Assembly (NCBI GenBank): GCA_022843805.1
Contig: JALHMY010000022.1
Span: 39,570-103,569 of the forward strand
Source: Fuerstiella sp.
GTDB taxonomy: Bacteria > Planctomycetota > Planctomycetia > Planctomycetales > Planctomycetaceae
Length of the DNA: 64,000 bases
Direction of reading: 5' to 3'
This document shows positions 1 through 9,000 of the stretch, piece after piece. Under the pieces are notes generated by a model. It did not search any database. It had not been told where the DNA came from and saw only the letters and a program-made list of their open reading frames with translations. Positions within the stretch are counted from its first letter, which is position 1; each line of letters starts with the position of its first letter. The translations under genes were made by a program, and so were the position numbers.

Positions 1-1
1 A

Positions 2-286
2 CTTCAGGAAGCCTGTGCGAACGGGACGTTCTTCAAGGACGTGGAAATCCACTTCTGCACGACGGTGAAGAACAAGCAGGAGCCATATTTGACCTACAAG
101 CTGTCGGACGTGATTGTCAGCAGCTACTCGATCTTCGCGAATTCTTCGGGCAGCCCGCTTCCATCCGAAAACGTGACGATGGGTTACACCAAGGCTGAAT
201 GGAACTACATCACGATTGACCCGAAGACCGGCGACAAGAAGGGTAATGTGCCTGCCAAGTACAATCCGGCCGAAGGCCGAAGCTAA
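2..286 (+). CDS. hcp: Hcp family type VI secretion tube protein (5' truncated by window edge)
   Basis: This is the C-terminal 94 residues of an Hcp protein, the subunit whose hexameric rings stack into the inner tube of the type VI secretion system. The reading frame is open to the window edge, so the start lies outside. It matches the complete Hcp at 534-1019 at about 85 of 94 residues, and the last 35 residues are identical (ending AKYNPAEGRS). The two copies differ at many synonymous sites, which suggests an old duplication kept under purifying selection rather than a recent copy. It probably sits at the end of a larger type VI cluster to the left. Frame and family are clear; the missing N-terminus is the only gap. 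Confidence 0.9.
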   Translation, partial: LQEACANGTFFKDVEIHFCTTVKNKQEPYLTYKLSDVIVSSYSIFANSSGSPLPSENVTMGYTKAEWNYITIDPKTGDKKGNVPAKYNPAEGRS

Positions 287-340
287 GCAGAAGTCGGCAG
301 TTGCGTGATTCATGCACCGGAACACCTGGGGGTGGCAGCA

Positions 341-357
341 GTCATTATCATAATGAC
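341..357. promoter_or_regulatory. perfect palindrome between the two hcp genes
   Basis: GTCATTATCATAATGAC is a perfect 8-bp inverted repeat with a single-base centre. It lies 55 bp after the first hcp stop and about 177 bp before the second hcp start, inside a 247-bp intergenic stretch. No T-run follows directly, so a simple terminator is unlikely. A dimeric regulator operator is possible (inference). Confidence 0.4.
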
Positions 358-533
358 GCTCCGCCCCTTTTTCGTTCGGTGTGCTTTCAACGCATTTTGA
401 AAGAAAAACACGCAACATCCGAAAAAAAACACGGATACTGGTACAACATCAGGTTCCGCCTGGCTGCGGATGAAAACTAAGGATGTTTCTGCCGCAGAGT
501 TTTTATATTTAAGGGAGACGAGGGAGAACACAG

Positions 534-1019
534 ATGCCAGCATTCATGAAACTCGGAGACATCAAAGGCGAAGCAACGGATGCGGACCACAAGGACTGGA
601 TTCTCATTGAATCAATGACCGCTCCTATTTATCGCACGGTGCCTCAGGGAGCCAAAGATCAGCAGCGGACCAAAGGTGAAACGACTCTTGGCGACGTCGT
701 GTGTGTCCGTCAGCTGGATAAGTCTTCCACCAAACTTCAGGAATCCTGTGCAAACGGTACGTTCTACAAAGAGGTGGAAATCCATTTTTGTACCACCGTA
801 AAAAACAAGCAGGAACCCTACCTGACCTACAAGCTGGCCGACGTCATTGTCAGCAGCTACTCAATCAATGCCAATTCATCCGGCAATCCGCTGCCCACTG
901 AGGAAATCACGATGGGCTACACAAAGGCCGAATGGAATTACATCACGATTGACCCGAAAACGGGGGACAAAAAGGGCAACGTGCCGGCAAAATACAATCC
1001 GGCTGAAGGACGCAGCTAA
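534..1019 (+). CDS. hcp: Hcp family type VI secretion tube protein
   Basis: Complete 161-residue Hcp, the usual length for the family. Hcp forms the hexameric inner tube of the type VI secretion system and is expelled with VgrG. Typical features are the start MPAFMKLGDIKGEATDADHK, a central beta-sandwich containing VEIHFCTTVKN, and the C-terminal MGYTKAEWNYI segment seen in Hcp/DUF796 proteins. The ATG follows a purine-rich AGGGAGAACACAG stretch that serves as ribosome binding site. It is the second of two tandem paralogues, and vgrG follows 96 bp downstream on the same strand, so tube and tip are probably expressed together. Two hcp genes may serve different cargoes (inference). Confidence 0.95.
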   Translation: MPAFMKLGDIKGEATDADHKDWILIESMTAPIYRTVPQGAKDQQRTKGETTLGDVVCVRQLDKSSTKLQESCANGTFYKEVEIHFCTTVKNKQEPYLTYKLADVIVSSYSINANSSGNPLPTEEITMGYTKAEWNYITIDPKTGDKKGNVPAKYNPAEGRS

Positions 1020-1115
1020 GTCCTTCCGGACAGCAACTTCCTGCTGGCCTGACCAGCAAATCAAACTTCGGGCCTGCGTTTCGTATCCATCGGCATTCCG
1101 TCGGGAGCCAGTCAA

Positions 1116-3149
1116 GTGGGAAAGTATATTCAGGATGATCGTCCTCTGTGTGTGGAAACTCCACTGGGGAAGGACAAACTTCTGCTGCTGGGCTTTCAGG
1201 GACAGGAGAAGATGTCCGGGTTGTTTCACTTTGACCTCGACCTGATGTCCGAAGAGGCGACGATCAAGCCGGCTGACATTGTTGGGAAGTCCGTTGACTT
1301 TTTCGTCCGTTTTGAAGACGGCGAGCCTCGATACTTCAACGGCATTGTCAACCGTTTCATGTATATGGGAATGGGCGATCGGGGCCACCTCTACCAGGCA
1401 GAAGTTGTTCCCTGGCTCTGGATGCTGACCAAAGGATCAGACTGCAAGGTTTATTCGGTCGACGCAAAAAAGAACGCTGTCGAGATCATTGATGATCTTT
1501 TGGGTGGACTTGGATTTACTGACTATAAATGGGATGTCCAGAGAACTCCTGAAAAGCGCGAGTTTTGCGTGCAGTACCGCGAAACACACTTCGACTTCAT
1601 GAACCGAATTCTCGAAGAAGAGGGCATTTTCTACTACTTCACGCATTCACAGGGAAAGCATGAACTGGTCTTCACCGACCACATCAATGGCGTCTTTGAC
1701 TGCAAAGACGCGGAAGCCCGGCTGGTTTCAAATCTCTCCAAACCGGAATTTACCGACAATCTGACGGACTGGCACCATGCCTACGAGTATACGTCGGGCA
1801 AGTTTGCCCATGCAGATTTTGATTTCGAGAATCCAGGATCACCAGTGCAGCTGACGAAAAGCAGTCTTGTCTCGCTGCAGGACAATTCAAAACTGGAATA
1901 CTACGATTATCCGAACACATTTGTCAAAAAGGGTCTCGGCGACGCCCTGGCGAAGCTGAGAATGGAAGAAGAAGAATGTCGACACAACACCGTCAACGGC
2001 AGCAGTGAATGCCGATCATTCTCCCCCGGTGCCCGATTTACGCTCGCCAAACACCACAATGAAGCCGAAAGCGGCGGCAAGTGGGTACTGACCTCGGTTC
2101 AGCACACTGCGAATCTGGGAGGACATTATATTTCGGGAGCCGGCGGACCAGACCAGATCTATGGCAACTCGTTTCAATGTATTCCCGCTGATATCGTCTT
2201 TCGACCTCCGTATAAACCGCGGCCTGGAATTCATGGCATCCAGACGGCGGAGGTGGTCGGACCGGGCGGAGAAGAGATTTACACAGACGAACACGGTCGC
2301 GTCAAGGTTCAGTTTCACTGGGATCGACTCGGAAAGAAAGACGAAAACAGCAGCAGCTGGTTCCGAGTATCACAGATCCATGCTGGACAGGGCTGGGGGG
2401 TTATGGACCTTCCACGAATCGGCGAGGAAGTAATCATCAGCTTCCTGGAAGGAAATCCGGATCGACCCATCATCATTGGACGAGTCTACAACGGCAGCAA
2501 CACGCCCCCGTTTGCACTTCCTGGAGAAAAGGCACGACGCGGCAATACAACGAAGACACACAAGGGAAGTGGCTACAATGAACTGTCCATGGATGACACT
2601 GCCGGGGCAGAACAGCTCCGTGTGAATGCACAGTTCAACATGGACACCAATGTCAATAATAACCAAACCCTGAATGTCGGTGTTGACCGCACCAATACAA
2701 TTGGCTCGAATGAGTCGATTACGATCGGTGCAAATCAAACGGTCAGCATCGGTGCGAATCAGGAGGTGACGATTGACGGCGATCAGACGGTCAGCGTGTC
2801 GGGTAACAGAACGGATTCGGTTGGCGGCGATGAAACGCTCGAAGTCAGCGGGAATCAGACGGAAACCATCGGATCCAACCAGGACCTGTCCATTGGTGCT
2901 GATCAGATTGTGTCGGTTAAATCCAACATCAATATCGATGCGGGTACTAAGATCGTTGTGGAAGCCGGTGCTTCAATTGAACTGATCGTTGGCGGAAATG
3001 GAATCAAAATCGATGCCAGCGGCGTCACAATCAACGGCGTTGCCATAAAAATCGAAGGAACAGCCACCACAACGATGAAGGCACCGGCAACAACGATCAA
3101 TGGCGATGCCACCCTGACCCTGATGGGTGCAATGACAAAGATTAACTGA
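1116..3149 (+). CDS. vgrG: VgrG, type VI secretion tip (spike) protein
   Basis: 677-residue VgrG, the trimeric puncturing tip that caps the Hcp tube. The first ~370 residues match the gp27-like base (GFQGQEKMSGLFHFDLDL, then a phage late control D-like section). The gp5 OB-like segment follows at about 385-460 (HGRVKVQFHWDR, SSWFRVSQIHAGQGWG, GNPDRPIIIGRVYN). The C-terminus (about 510-677) is made of short repeats such as ITIGANQ/VSIGANQ/VSVSGN, typical of the triple-stranded beta-helix needle. It ends without an extra effector domain, so this is a structural rather than an evolved VgrG. The start is a GTG with GGGAG eight bases upstream. It follows hcp directly; any effector or adaptor would be recruited by the tip. 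Confidence 0.95.
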   Translation: MGKYIQDDRPLCVETPLGKDKLLLLGFQGQEKMSGLFHFDLDLMSEEATIKPADIVGKSVDFFVRFEDGEPRYFNGIVNRFMYMGMGDRGHLYQAEVVPWLWMLTKGSDCKVYSVDAKKNAVEIIDDLLGGLGFTDYKWDVQRTPEKREFCVQYRETHFDFMNRILEEEGIFYYFTHSQGKHELVFTDHINGVFDCKDAEARLVSNLSKPEFTDNLTDWHHAYEYTSGKFAHADFDFENPGSPVQLTKSSLVSLQDNSKLEYYDYPNTFVKKGLGDALAKLRMEEEECRHNTVNGSSECRSFSPGARFTLAKHHNEAESGGKWVLTSVQHTANLGGHYISGAGGPDQIYGNSFQCIPADIVFRPPYKPRPGIHGIQTAEVVGPGGEEIYTDEHGRVKVQFHWDRLGKKDENSSSWFRVSQIHAGQGWGVMDLPRIGEEVIISFLEGNPDRPIIIGRVYNGSNTPPFALPGEKARRGNTTKTHKGSGYNELSMDDTAGAEQLRVNAQFNMDTNVNNNQTLNVGVDRTNTIGSNESITIGANQTVSIGANQEVTIDGDQTVSVSGNRTDSVGGDETLEVSGNQTETIGSNQDLSIGADQIVSVKSNINIDAGTKIVVEAGASIELIVGGNGIKIDASGVTINGVAIKIEGTATTTMKAPATTINGDATLTLMGAMTKIN

Positions 3150-3392
3150 TTCTCCCAGTCGATGACCGGAAAGGCCGCTCGAAGCAGAGAATGACGGCTG
3201 TCTGCACTAAAACTGACACCTGACTCGATTGCGGCTCCATCATGGAATCGCCAGAATGCTGATTCGATTACGGCTTCTGTTCTGAGCCAGAGTGACAGAC
3301 TTTGCAGCAGAGATCATGCGAAAAAGCGATGCCCAGGATGTGAGTACTGTCGTTGCAGAAGTCTCTGCTGACCTTCAATACGGTGCTCCGGT

Positions 3393-4454
3393 ATGACAGT
3401 ATTCCTGAAAATTCGGCAGGGAGATCGATTTCGCGACGTCGCTGTGATCCCTCCTGTAAAGCCGCTCACAGTCGGTCGCGCAACTCAGAACGACGCGGCA
3501 TTCCCGGAAGACTCGCTGATGTCCTCGCGGCATCTCACGATCGAGTTGCAGGGTCAGGCGTGTATTATCAGGGATCTGGGCAGCACCAACGGCACCACGC
3601 TCAATGGGACACCTGTTGAATCCGCAACCGTGGGACCTGGTGATGTGTTTAAGTGTGGAGCCACCGAGTTCTTTGTGGAATGGGCCTACCCGACACAGGT
3701 AGATCCATTGTCGGCTCGTTTCTCAGGTCGTTCAGCCGAAGAACGGCGAGTCGCCCGGCCGTCGTCGGCCAGCAGTCCTTCTGGAGTGGCACCGCTGGTC
3801 GGCGGGGCCAGTCCGCCAGCTTCAAAAGTCAGCCAGAATCCGGATATTGCTGCGACTCAGGGTTATTGTGCGGCAACGGCTGAAGAAATCGTGAAACGGT
3901 TTCGATTACGGCAGCGTATTCCACTGACTCCGGAAGATCGCGAATCGCCACAGCAGTTTCTTGACCGACTCGCTGCCAATCCGGATGGAGCCGCCGAGCT
4001 GGAATTTCTTTCGTACGCCCTTCCGAAACGATGTGCAATATGGTGGCTGGTGCAGTGCGTTCGAACACTGCCGGATTTGAATGAAGAAGACATGACGGTC
4101 ATCGGGCTGGTGGAGACATGGATCCGCGATCCCGGTGACCAGAATCGACGACAGGCGATGGCCGCCATTCAGGACGCCGATCTCGGACGTGCAGCAAACT
4201 GGACCGCGATGTCGGCCTATTATGCGGACGGAAGCACGGCTCCGCCCAATTCGCCACATGTCGCGGCAAAGGATGATATCGCCGGAAAGTCCGTATTGGC
4301 TGGCGTTACACTTGCCGCACTGGTCGGACCGCCGGACAAAGTACGAGCTCGCAGAAAACGATTCTCTCTTACCGGACAGCAAATCGCCCGGGGCGAAATT
4401 CCGTGGACCGATCAGGGTGCTGTGGCGTCCGCTCCGGGGGCGTTGCGACGATAG
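3393..4454 (+). CDS. FHA domain protein with DUF6931-like C-terminus, T6SS-associated
   Basis: 353 residues. The N-terminal ~100 residues form a forkhead-associated phosphothreonine-binding domain: VGRATQND, SSRHLTIEL and RDLGSTNGTTLNG are the conserved FHA strands and loops. A Ser/Pro/Ala-rich linker (about 105-150) leads to a C-terminal domain (about 160-340) with LPKRCAIWWLVQCVR, WIRDPGDQNRRQAM and YYADGSTAPPNSP. This resembles DUF6931, which I recall from type VI loci (family name from memory). FHA proteins such as TagH/Fha act in post-translational control of type VI assembly, which fits its place 244 bp after vgrG. Its last 43 bp overlap the 3' end of the convergent glycosyltransferase gene. 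The start codon has only a weak ribosome binding site. Confidence 0.8.
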   Translation: MTVFLKIRQGDRFRDVAVIPPVKPLTVGRATQNDAAFPEDSLMSSRHLTIELQGQACIIRDLGSTNGTTLNGTPVESATVGPGDVFKCGATEFFVEWAYPTQVDPLSARFSGRSAEERRVARPSSASSPSGVAPLVGGASPPASKVSQNPDIAATQGYCAATAEEIVKRFRLRQRIPLTPEDRESPQQFLDRLAANPDGAAELEFLSYALPKRCAIWWLVQCVRTLPDLNEEDMTVIGLVETWIRDPGDQNRRQAMAAIQDADLGRAANWTAMSAYYADGSTAPPNSPHVAAKDDIAGKSVLAGVTLAALVGPPDKVRARRKRFSLTGQQIARGEIPWTDQGAVASAPGALRR

Positions 4455-6037
4455 GCAAGCAGCAGGCAGTCGGAATGCTTTTTCGAGTCTGCTTCCCGGA
4501 ACCCCTGGCGTCTGAGCAAATACTGAATACCCTGCAGTGATGCGATGTTCAAATCTGTGTCCGTTGCTGATGCCACCCAAATGACGGTGTCCCCGGTTTG
4601 CCCCGTTTCAGCAAGAAGCCTTTCAAAGAAAACCTCGACCGGTGAACCGGGAGCCCAAAAAAAGGGAAGTCCGTAACGAGGATGATCGGCGGTCAGATAA
4701 AAACGACCCATTCGACACGCGGCGTAGTCCATAAAAACGGCGTCTTCAAAAAGTTCATGGATTAAAAATCCTTCTCCCAGGCCCCCCTGCACAAACACCA
4801 GATCACCTGGCTCACCGTGCTGTTCTACGTAACGAGCGAGGTCCTTCCACTCGGAATCCACTGGCGCGCCAAGCCGTTTCAGGTCCCAGGGTACTCGATC
4901 GGCGACGGCCCAGGAAACAACGATCGCCGCGACCACTCCAGCAATCGAACGATAAAGGTTTTGACCACGACACAGAATGGCCACAAGAAAACAGGCTCCT
5001 GCAATTTCAAACCCGATTCTGTATCGGGGGTTTGAAAGACTTGAAAGGTCTCCCCTGCAAAACAGAGCAACCAGTATTGTGGGCAGTATTCCCCACAAAA
5101 ACAGCGTTCTCAGGTGTGAACGAGCCACAGGAATTCGAGGGCTCTTCTGACGAATGATCCAGCCGGAAAAGTAAGCCGTCAGAAATCCGGCAGGATACCC
5201 GGCCCACCACATCGGCGACAAAATCTCACTTAGCGATGGTTCCCCCTGAAATCCGAATGATTCACCCCACACCGACATCCTCAGCAATGCGGGAAGAAGC
5301 GGCAGAAGCGACGCTGCAAAAAGAAGGACCGCACCCAGCAGAGCCAGGCGAGCCACTATTGATTCGGTCCGAAAATTCCAGATGAGCACAACGAGTGACG
5401 CAGAGAGAACAATAACGTTAAGGTAATGTGACCATACAAGTCCCGTCGCCACTGCGGCCCACCCCAATGCATATCTGTGATGCTCCGGGAACCGTCTCCA
5501 CCGCAGCGTAAGCCAAAACAGCAGTCCCGCAAGGAAAAACGAAAGGCTGTAACAGCGGGCAATACGAATTTCGCCCAGCGCATTTGGATGCCATGCAACG
5601 ACCAGAGCCGTCAAACCCCCTCCTGCCGGCCCCATTACTTCCTTTCCCAGAAACCATGCGGCAACAATCGCCGTCACAAACCAGACGGCCGATGGCAAAC
5701 GAAACGCAAACTCTGACTCTCCGAGCACATCCATGAATATTCGATGCAGCCAGGGCGACAATGGCGGTATATTTTCGTAGTTTAAACTTCTCTCCCAGAG
5801 GGTCTTTGGATTGTTGCGGCCAGCAAGCCAGTAGGTTCCGTATTCATCGAGTGCAAGTGGTCCGGCAAACAGACAGGGCAGAGACAGGCCGATTCCGCTG
5901 AGGATGGAAATCACGAGCAGCACGACGCCCGCCTTCCGCTGAACCGGATCCATCGCGGCAGTGGCTGGCAGCGTGGCGAAGGAAGGTACAGACTGATGCG
6001 GCGGTATACTGTTGCTGTTGGACGAATCGGGGTTCAT
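4412..6037 (-). CDS. GT39-like integral membrane glycosyltransferase (GT-C fold)
   Basis: 541 residues with about ten or more hydrophobic segments and a soluble C-terminal part, the layout of GT-C/GT39 (ArnT/PMT-like) enzymes that move a sugar from a polyprenyl-phosphate donor to an acceptor outside the cytoplasmic membrane. After the first membrane helix comes ALDEYGTYW with the acidic D64-E65 pair expected in the first extracytoplasmic loop. The N-terminal ~30 residues are Ser/Pro-rich. It is the last gene of the leftward glycan operon; its ATG overlaps the methyltransferase stop by four bases (ATGA), so translation is coupled. Acceptor and donor are unknown. The 3' end overlaps the convergent FHA gene by 43 bp. 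Confidence 0.8.
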   Translation of the reverse strand: MNPDSSNSNSIPPHQSVPSFATLPATAAMDPVQRKAGVVLLVISILSGIGLSLPCLFAGPLALDEYGTYWLAGRNNPKTLWERSLNYENIPPLSPWLHRIFMDVLGESEFAFRLPSAVWFVTAIVAAWFLGKEVMGPAGGGLTALVVAWHPNALGEIRIARCYSLSFFLAGLLFWLTLRWRRFPEHHRYALGWAAVATGLVWSHYLNVIVLSASLVVLIWNFRTESIVARLALLGAVLLFAASLLPLLPALLRMSVWGESFGFQGEPSLSEILSPMWWAGYPAGFLTAYFSGWIIRQKSPRIPVARSHLRTLFLWGILPTILVALFCRGDLSSLSNPRYRIGFEIAGACFLVAILCRGQNLYRSIAGVVAAIVVSWAVADRVPWDLKRLGAPVDSEWKDLARYVEQHGEPGDLVFVQGGLGEGFLIHELFEDAVFMDYAACRMGRFYLTADHPRYGLPFFWAPGSPVEVFFERLLAETGQTGDTVIWVASATDTDLNIASLQGIQYLLRRQGFREADSKKHSDCLLLAYRRNAPGADATAP

Positions 6038-6801
6038 GTTTTTCTGCCTAGCGCGATCACTGAACTTCCAACCGGGAATCTGAATCCCCTGGAAATGAGC
6101 TGATTTTCAGCCTTTACTGCCTCAAACAGTGTCCGATTCAGCGGCTTCCAGGGTATTCGGAGGTCTGATCTGGCGTCTTCCGGCGGACTTCGAATACCAA
6201 ACAACAGCGATGGAAGCCTCGCCGCCACGATCGCCGGGAACAGAACAAACATTCGGTATGTCAGAAGCTCCACTTTCAGGCCGAGATCACTCATCAGCAT
6301 GGCAACTTCCCGACGAGTAAAACGGTGTCGAGTATGAACGGCGACATCGTGACGGCTGTATAACCAGTCCAGCGCCGGAAGGTGCAGTAAAAAGAGTCCC
6401 CCAACTCGGAGCCGGGACACCGCAGCAGCCAAACCGGCAATTCCCTCCTGCAGCTCAGTCATGTACAGCACATCAGAGCATAAGATCACATCGAATACGT
6501 CGCTGTGAAATATCGGGGCACAAAGATCACTCTGATAAATACTGGCAGCTGGTACTTTGCTGCGAGCAAAGGAAACTGCCAGGGGAGACACGTCAAATCC
6601 GGACAGATGAACCGGTGAAAAAATGCTCTGCAGCAGCTTCAGGTTTGCACCCGTCCCGCACCCTATATCAAGAACGCTGGAAATCACCTCACGGCGATCA
6701 ACCGCTCTTCGCAATATCCGTGTGAACAGGTCGCGCAGTCCACAATACCACCAGTGGTCATCTTCGAATCGGGCCATGATTTCGTATTCGACCGGATTCA
6801 T
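6034..6801 (-). CDS. class I SAM-dependent methyltransferase
   Basis: 255 residues. SSVLDIGCGTGANL (about 41-54) is motif I for S-adenosylmethionine binding, followed by LSGFDVSPLAVSFA (motif II) and FDVILCSDVLYM (motif IV). The N-terminal ARFEDDHWWY is common in methyltransferases of surface-polysaccharide and lipid pathways. I prefer the ATG at 6801, which has GAGG seven bases upstream, over the TTG at 6807. The aminotransferase stop is nine bases upstream and the GT39 start overlaps its stop. By context it probably methylates a sugar or lipid intermediate of this operon (inference); the substrate cannot be read from sequence. Confidence 0.85.
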   Translation of the reverse strand: MNPVEYEIMARFEDDHWWYCGLRDLFTRILRRAVDRREVISSVLDIGCGTGANLKLLQSIFSPVHLSGFDVSPLAVSFARSKVPAASIYQSDLCAPIFHSDVFDVILCSDVLYMTELQEGIAGLAAAVSRLRVGGLFLLHLPALDWLYSRHDVAVHTRHRFTRREVAMLMSDLGLKVELLTYRMFVLFPAIVAARLPSLLFGIRSPPEDARSDLRIPWKPLNRTLFEAVKAENQLISRGFRFPVGSSVIALGRKT

Positions 6802-6809
6802 AGGCAACC

Positions 6810-7943
6810 TCAGCGATGCATTGCCTTCCGAAGCACATTAATCACCTCTGAAATCTCTTCGTCGGTGAGCTCCGGATACATTGGCAGGGAGAGGATTTCA
6901 GAAGCTGCCTTATCAGTCTTTGACAACGCCAGCCCTGAGTGAAATCCGCTGAACGCGGGCATGTGATGAACTGGAGGGGAATAATGAATACCATAACCAA
7001 CTCCCTGGTCCGTTAACTCCTGAATCACAGCGGTGCGATCCGGTACTCGAATTACGAACTGATGGTAAGCATGTCTGTCATTGACCTGTATGTCTGGCAG
7101 AACCCACCCGGACTCAGCGAACTCAGACGCTTCGCCAAGTTCACAGATGTATCGTCGGGCAATGGCTCTGCGTCTGGAAACAGCGTTATCCAGATAACGC
7201 AGCTTTATGCGAAGAACAGCAGCCTGCACTTCATCCAGTCGGCTGTTGCGTCCATCCTCTTCAGCAATCCTGGTTCTGCGAAATCCATACATTCTCAGCG
7301 ATCGAATTCTTTCCGCCAGTGACCGGTCCTGCGTCAGACATATCCCTCCATCACCAAATGCCCCCAGATTCTTCGTCGGGTAAAACGAAAAACATCCAAC
7401 ATCACACGCGACACCAACATGACGTCCGTTTTCTGTCGCACCATGTGCATGAGCACAATCTTCAATAACCCTCAGCCCATGTCGCTGAGCAATCAGATTC
7501 AGCGATTCGGACGGCACTGCAAGTCCATAAAGATGCACGGGAAGCAGACATCGGGTTGCCGGGGAAATGAGTTGCTCCACCTGAGATATGTCCATCAACA
7601 TGGTGTGCGGGTCAATGTCGACAAAGCGGGGAACTGCTCCAGTGGCCCGAATCGCTGACACCGTCGGAACAGCGGTGTTGGCAACCGTGATCACTTCATC
7701 TCCCGGCCCCACTCCAACTGCCATGAGCGCCAGAATCAGTGCATCGGTGCCGGATCCGACGGCAACGGCATATGCCGATCCTGTGTAATGGGCAAATTCA
7801 TGCTCGAACGCATCACCTTCCGGACCAAGAATCAACTGCCCGGAACGCAGCACACGCTCGATAGCATGCGAAACTTCCGACTCAATCTGATGGTAACCGC
7901 GCAGGTAATCAAATGCCCGGATGTCCAGTAATCTGTCTGACAT
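6810..7943 (-). CDS. DegT/DnrJ/EryC1/StrS family sugar aminotransferase
   Basis: PLP-dependent aminotransferase that converts a keto-sugar nucleotide into an amino sugar. From the ATG at 7943 it has 377 residues. GSGTDAL (about 63-69) binds the cofactor phosphate, EDCAHAHGA holds the aspartate near D162 that contacts the PLP ring nitrogen, and FYPTKNLGAFGDGG carries the likely Schiff-base lysine K191. The frame can be extended to a GTG at 8033, but that would overlap the upstream gene by 44 bp and adds residues unlike the family; MSDRLLDIRAFDYLRGY is the usual kind of start. It lies between an SDR enzyme that could supply its keto-sugar and a methyltransferase that may act next. Confidence 0.9.
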   Translation of the reverse strand: MSDRLLDIRAFDYLRGYHQIESEVSHAIERVLRSGQLILGPEGDAFEHEFAHYTGSAYAVAVGSGTDALILALMAVGVGPGDEVITVANTAVPTVSAIRATGAVPRFVDIDPHTMLMDISQVEQLISPATRCLLPVHLYGLAVPSESLNLIAQRHGLRVIEDCAHAHGATENGRHVGVACDVGCFSFYPTKNLGAFGDGGICLTQDRSLAERIRSLRMYGFRRTRIAEEDGRNSRLDEVQAAVLRIKLRYLDNAVSRRRAIARRYICELGEASEFAESGWVLPDIQVNDRHAYHQFVIRVPDRTAVIQELTDQGVGYGIHYSPPVHHMPAFSGFHSGLALSKTDKAASEILSLPMYPELTDEEISEVINVLRKAMHR

Positions 7944-7989
7944 AAGGTATGAATGCGACTCACGAATATGCTGAGCCGGTAAGGTGGGA

Positions 7990-9000
7990 TCAGGAGAAGC
8001 AAACGGGGCGAACAGGAGGGAGGTAATGCTCACGAGTTCTCAGGAAATACTCGACAGTCTGCTGCAAACCATCAGTCAGATCGACCTGAGGCTGCCAGCC
8101 ACAGACTCGCTGCAGCTTTTCAAACGTTCCATAGTAGTCGCCGACATCGATCGCCTTTCTTTCCGGAGGAAATTCAGTGACAGAAGATTCAAAGCTGATA
8201 AAACATCCCAAAGTCTGCAAAAATTCATTCAGGCTGCAGTGATTCGGATGGGCAAGATTCAGCGATTCGCCCCAGGCATCCGGACACTCGATAGCGAGCA
8301 TCATTGCCCGAACAACATCCGAGACAAAATTGAAGTCCCGACGCTGCTCCCCGCTGCCAAAAACTTCAATGGGTTCCCCTCTCAATGCTCTTGAAAGGAA
8401 CACTCCAATAAATCCCTTAGTCGGATCCATCAGATCCATTCTGGGACCGTACACATTGGTCAGTCGCAACGAGACAGATCGAATTCCATAGTTTTCATAA
8501 TAGAGCCGGAATAACTGCTCCGCAGCAAACTTACTAATTCCGTTCACATCCACCGGGCGAACCACATGTCGTTCGTCGACCGGCAAATACTGGGGTCTTC
8601 CGTAAAGCTGCCGAGTACTGCTAAACACCAGCCGGACGTCCCGATTGACCTGCCTACAAACCTCCAGTAACGCCAAATGACTGCGGCAGTTAACATCCAG
8701 ATCCAGCAGCGGACGCTGCATGCTTCCAGGATGACTCACCTGACCAGCGAGCAGGAATATCAGTTCCTGTCTGGCAATGATCGATGAGAGATGTTCAGCC
8801 TGACGAATATCAACATCCAGTACCTCAACGTCACCCCGGACAGGCTCAATATTGAACCAGTTAGCACCCAGCCCCCCGTCCGGCAGGTCCGCAATCACAA
8901 CCCGGGCACCCTGCTTTACAAGCTCAATCACAAGATTACTGCCAATGAATCCCAGACCTCCTGTCACCAGCACTTTCTTTCCGCTGAGCGTTTCAGACAT
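7990..9000 (-). CDS. NAD-dependent epimerase/dehydratase (extended SDR) with Tyr-to-Asn active-site change
   Basis: 336 residues from the ATG at 9000. VLVTGGLGFIGSNL (about 10-23) is the Rossmann glycine-rich NAD site. LVFSSTRQLYG (about 124-134) holds the Ser/Thr of the catalytic triad. The third motif, normally YxxxK, reads N153-G-I-S-K157, so the catalytic tyrosine is replaced by asparagine. The chosen ATG overlaps the GT2 stop by eight bases (ATGTCTGA), giving translational coupling; an upstream start at 9069 would overlap far more. It probably acts on a nucleotide sugar before the DegT aminotransferase. Family assignment is firm, exact reaction unknown, and the Asn change may mean altered chemistry. 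Confidence 0.85.
   Translation of the reverse strand: MSETLSGKKVLVTGGLGFIGSNLVIELVKQGARVVIADLPDGGLGANWFNIEPVRGDVEVLDVDIRQAEHLSSIIARQELIFLLAGQVSHPGSMQRPLLDLDVNCRSHLALLEVCRQVNRDVRLVFSSTRQLYGRPQYLPVDERHVVRPVDVNGISKFAAEQLFRLYYENYGIRSVSLRLTNVYGPRMDLMDPTKGFIGVFLSRALRGEPIEVFGSGEQRRDFNFVSDVVRAMMLAIECPDAWGESLNLAHPNHCSLNEFLQTLGCFISFESSVTEFPPERKAIDVGDYYGTFEKLQRVCGWQPQVDLTDGLQQTVEYFLRTREHYLPPVRPVCFS

Noticed and set aside
3906..4580. 224-codon minus-strand ORF
   Set aside because: Antisense to the FHA/DUF6931 gene, with no family resemblance.
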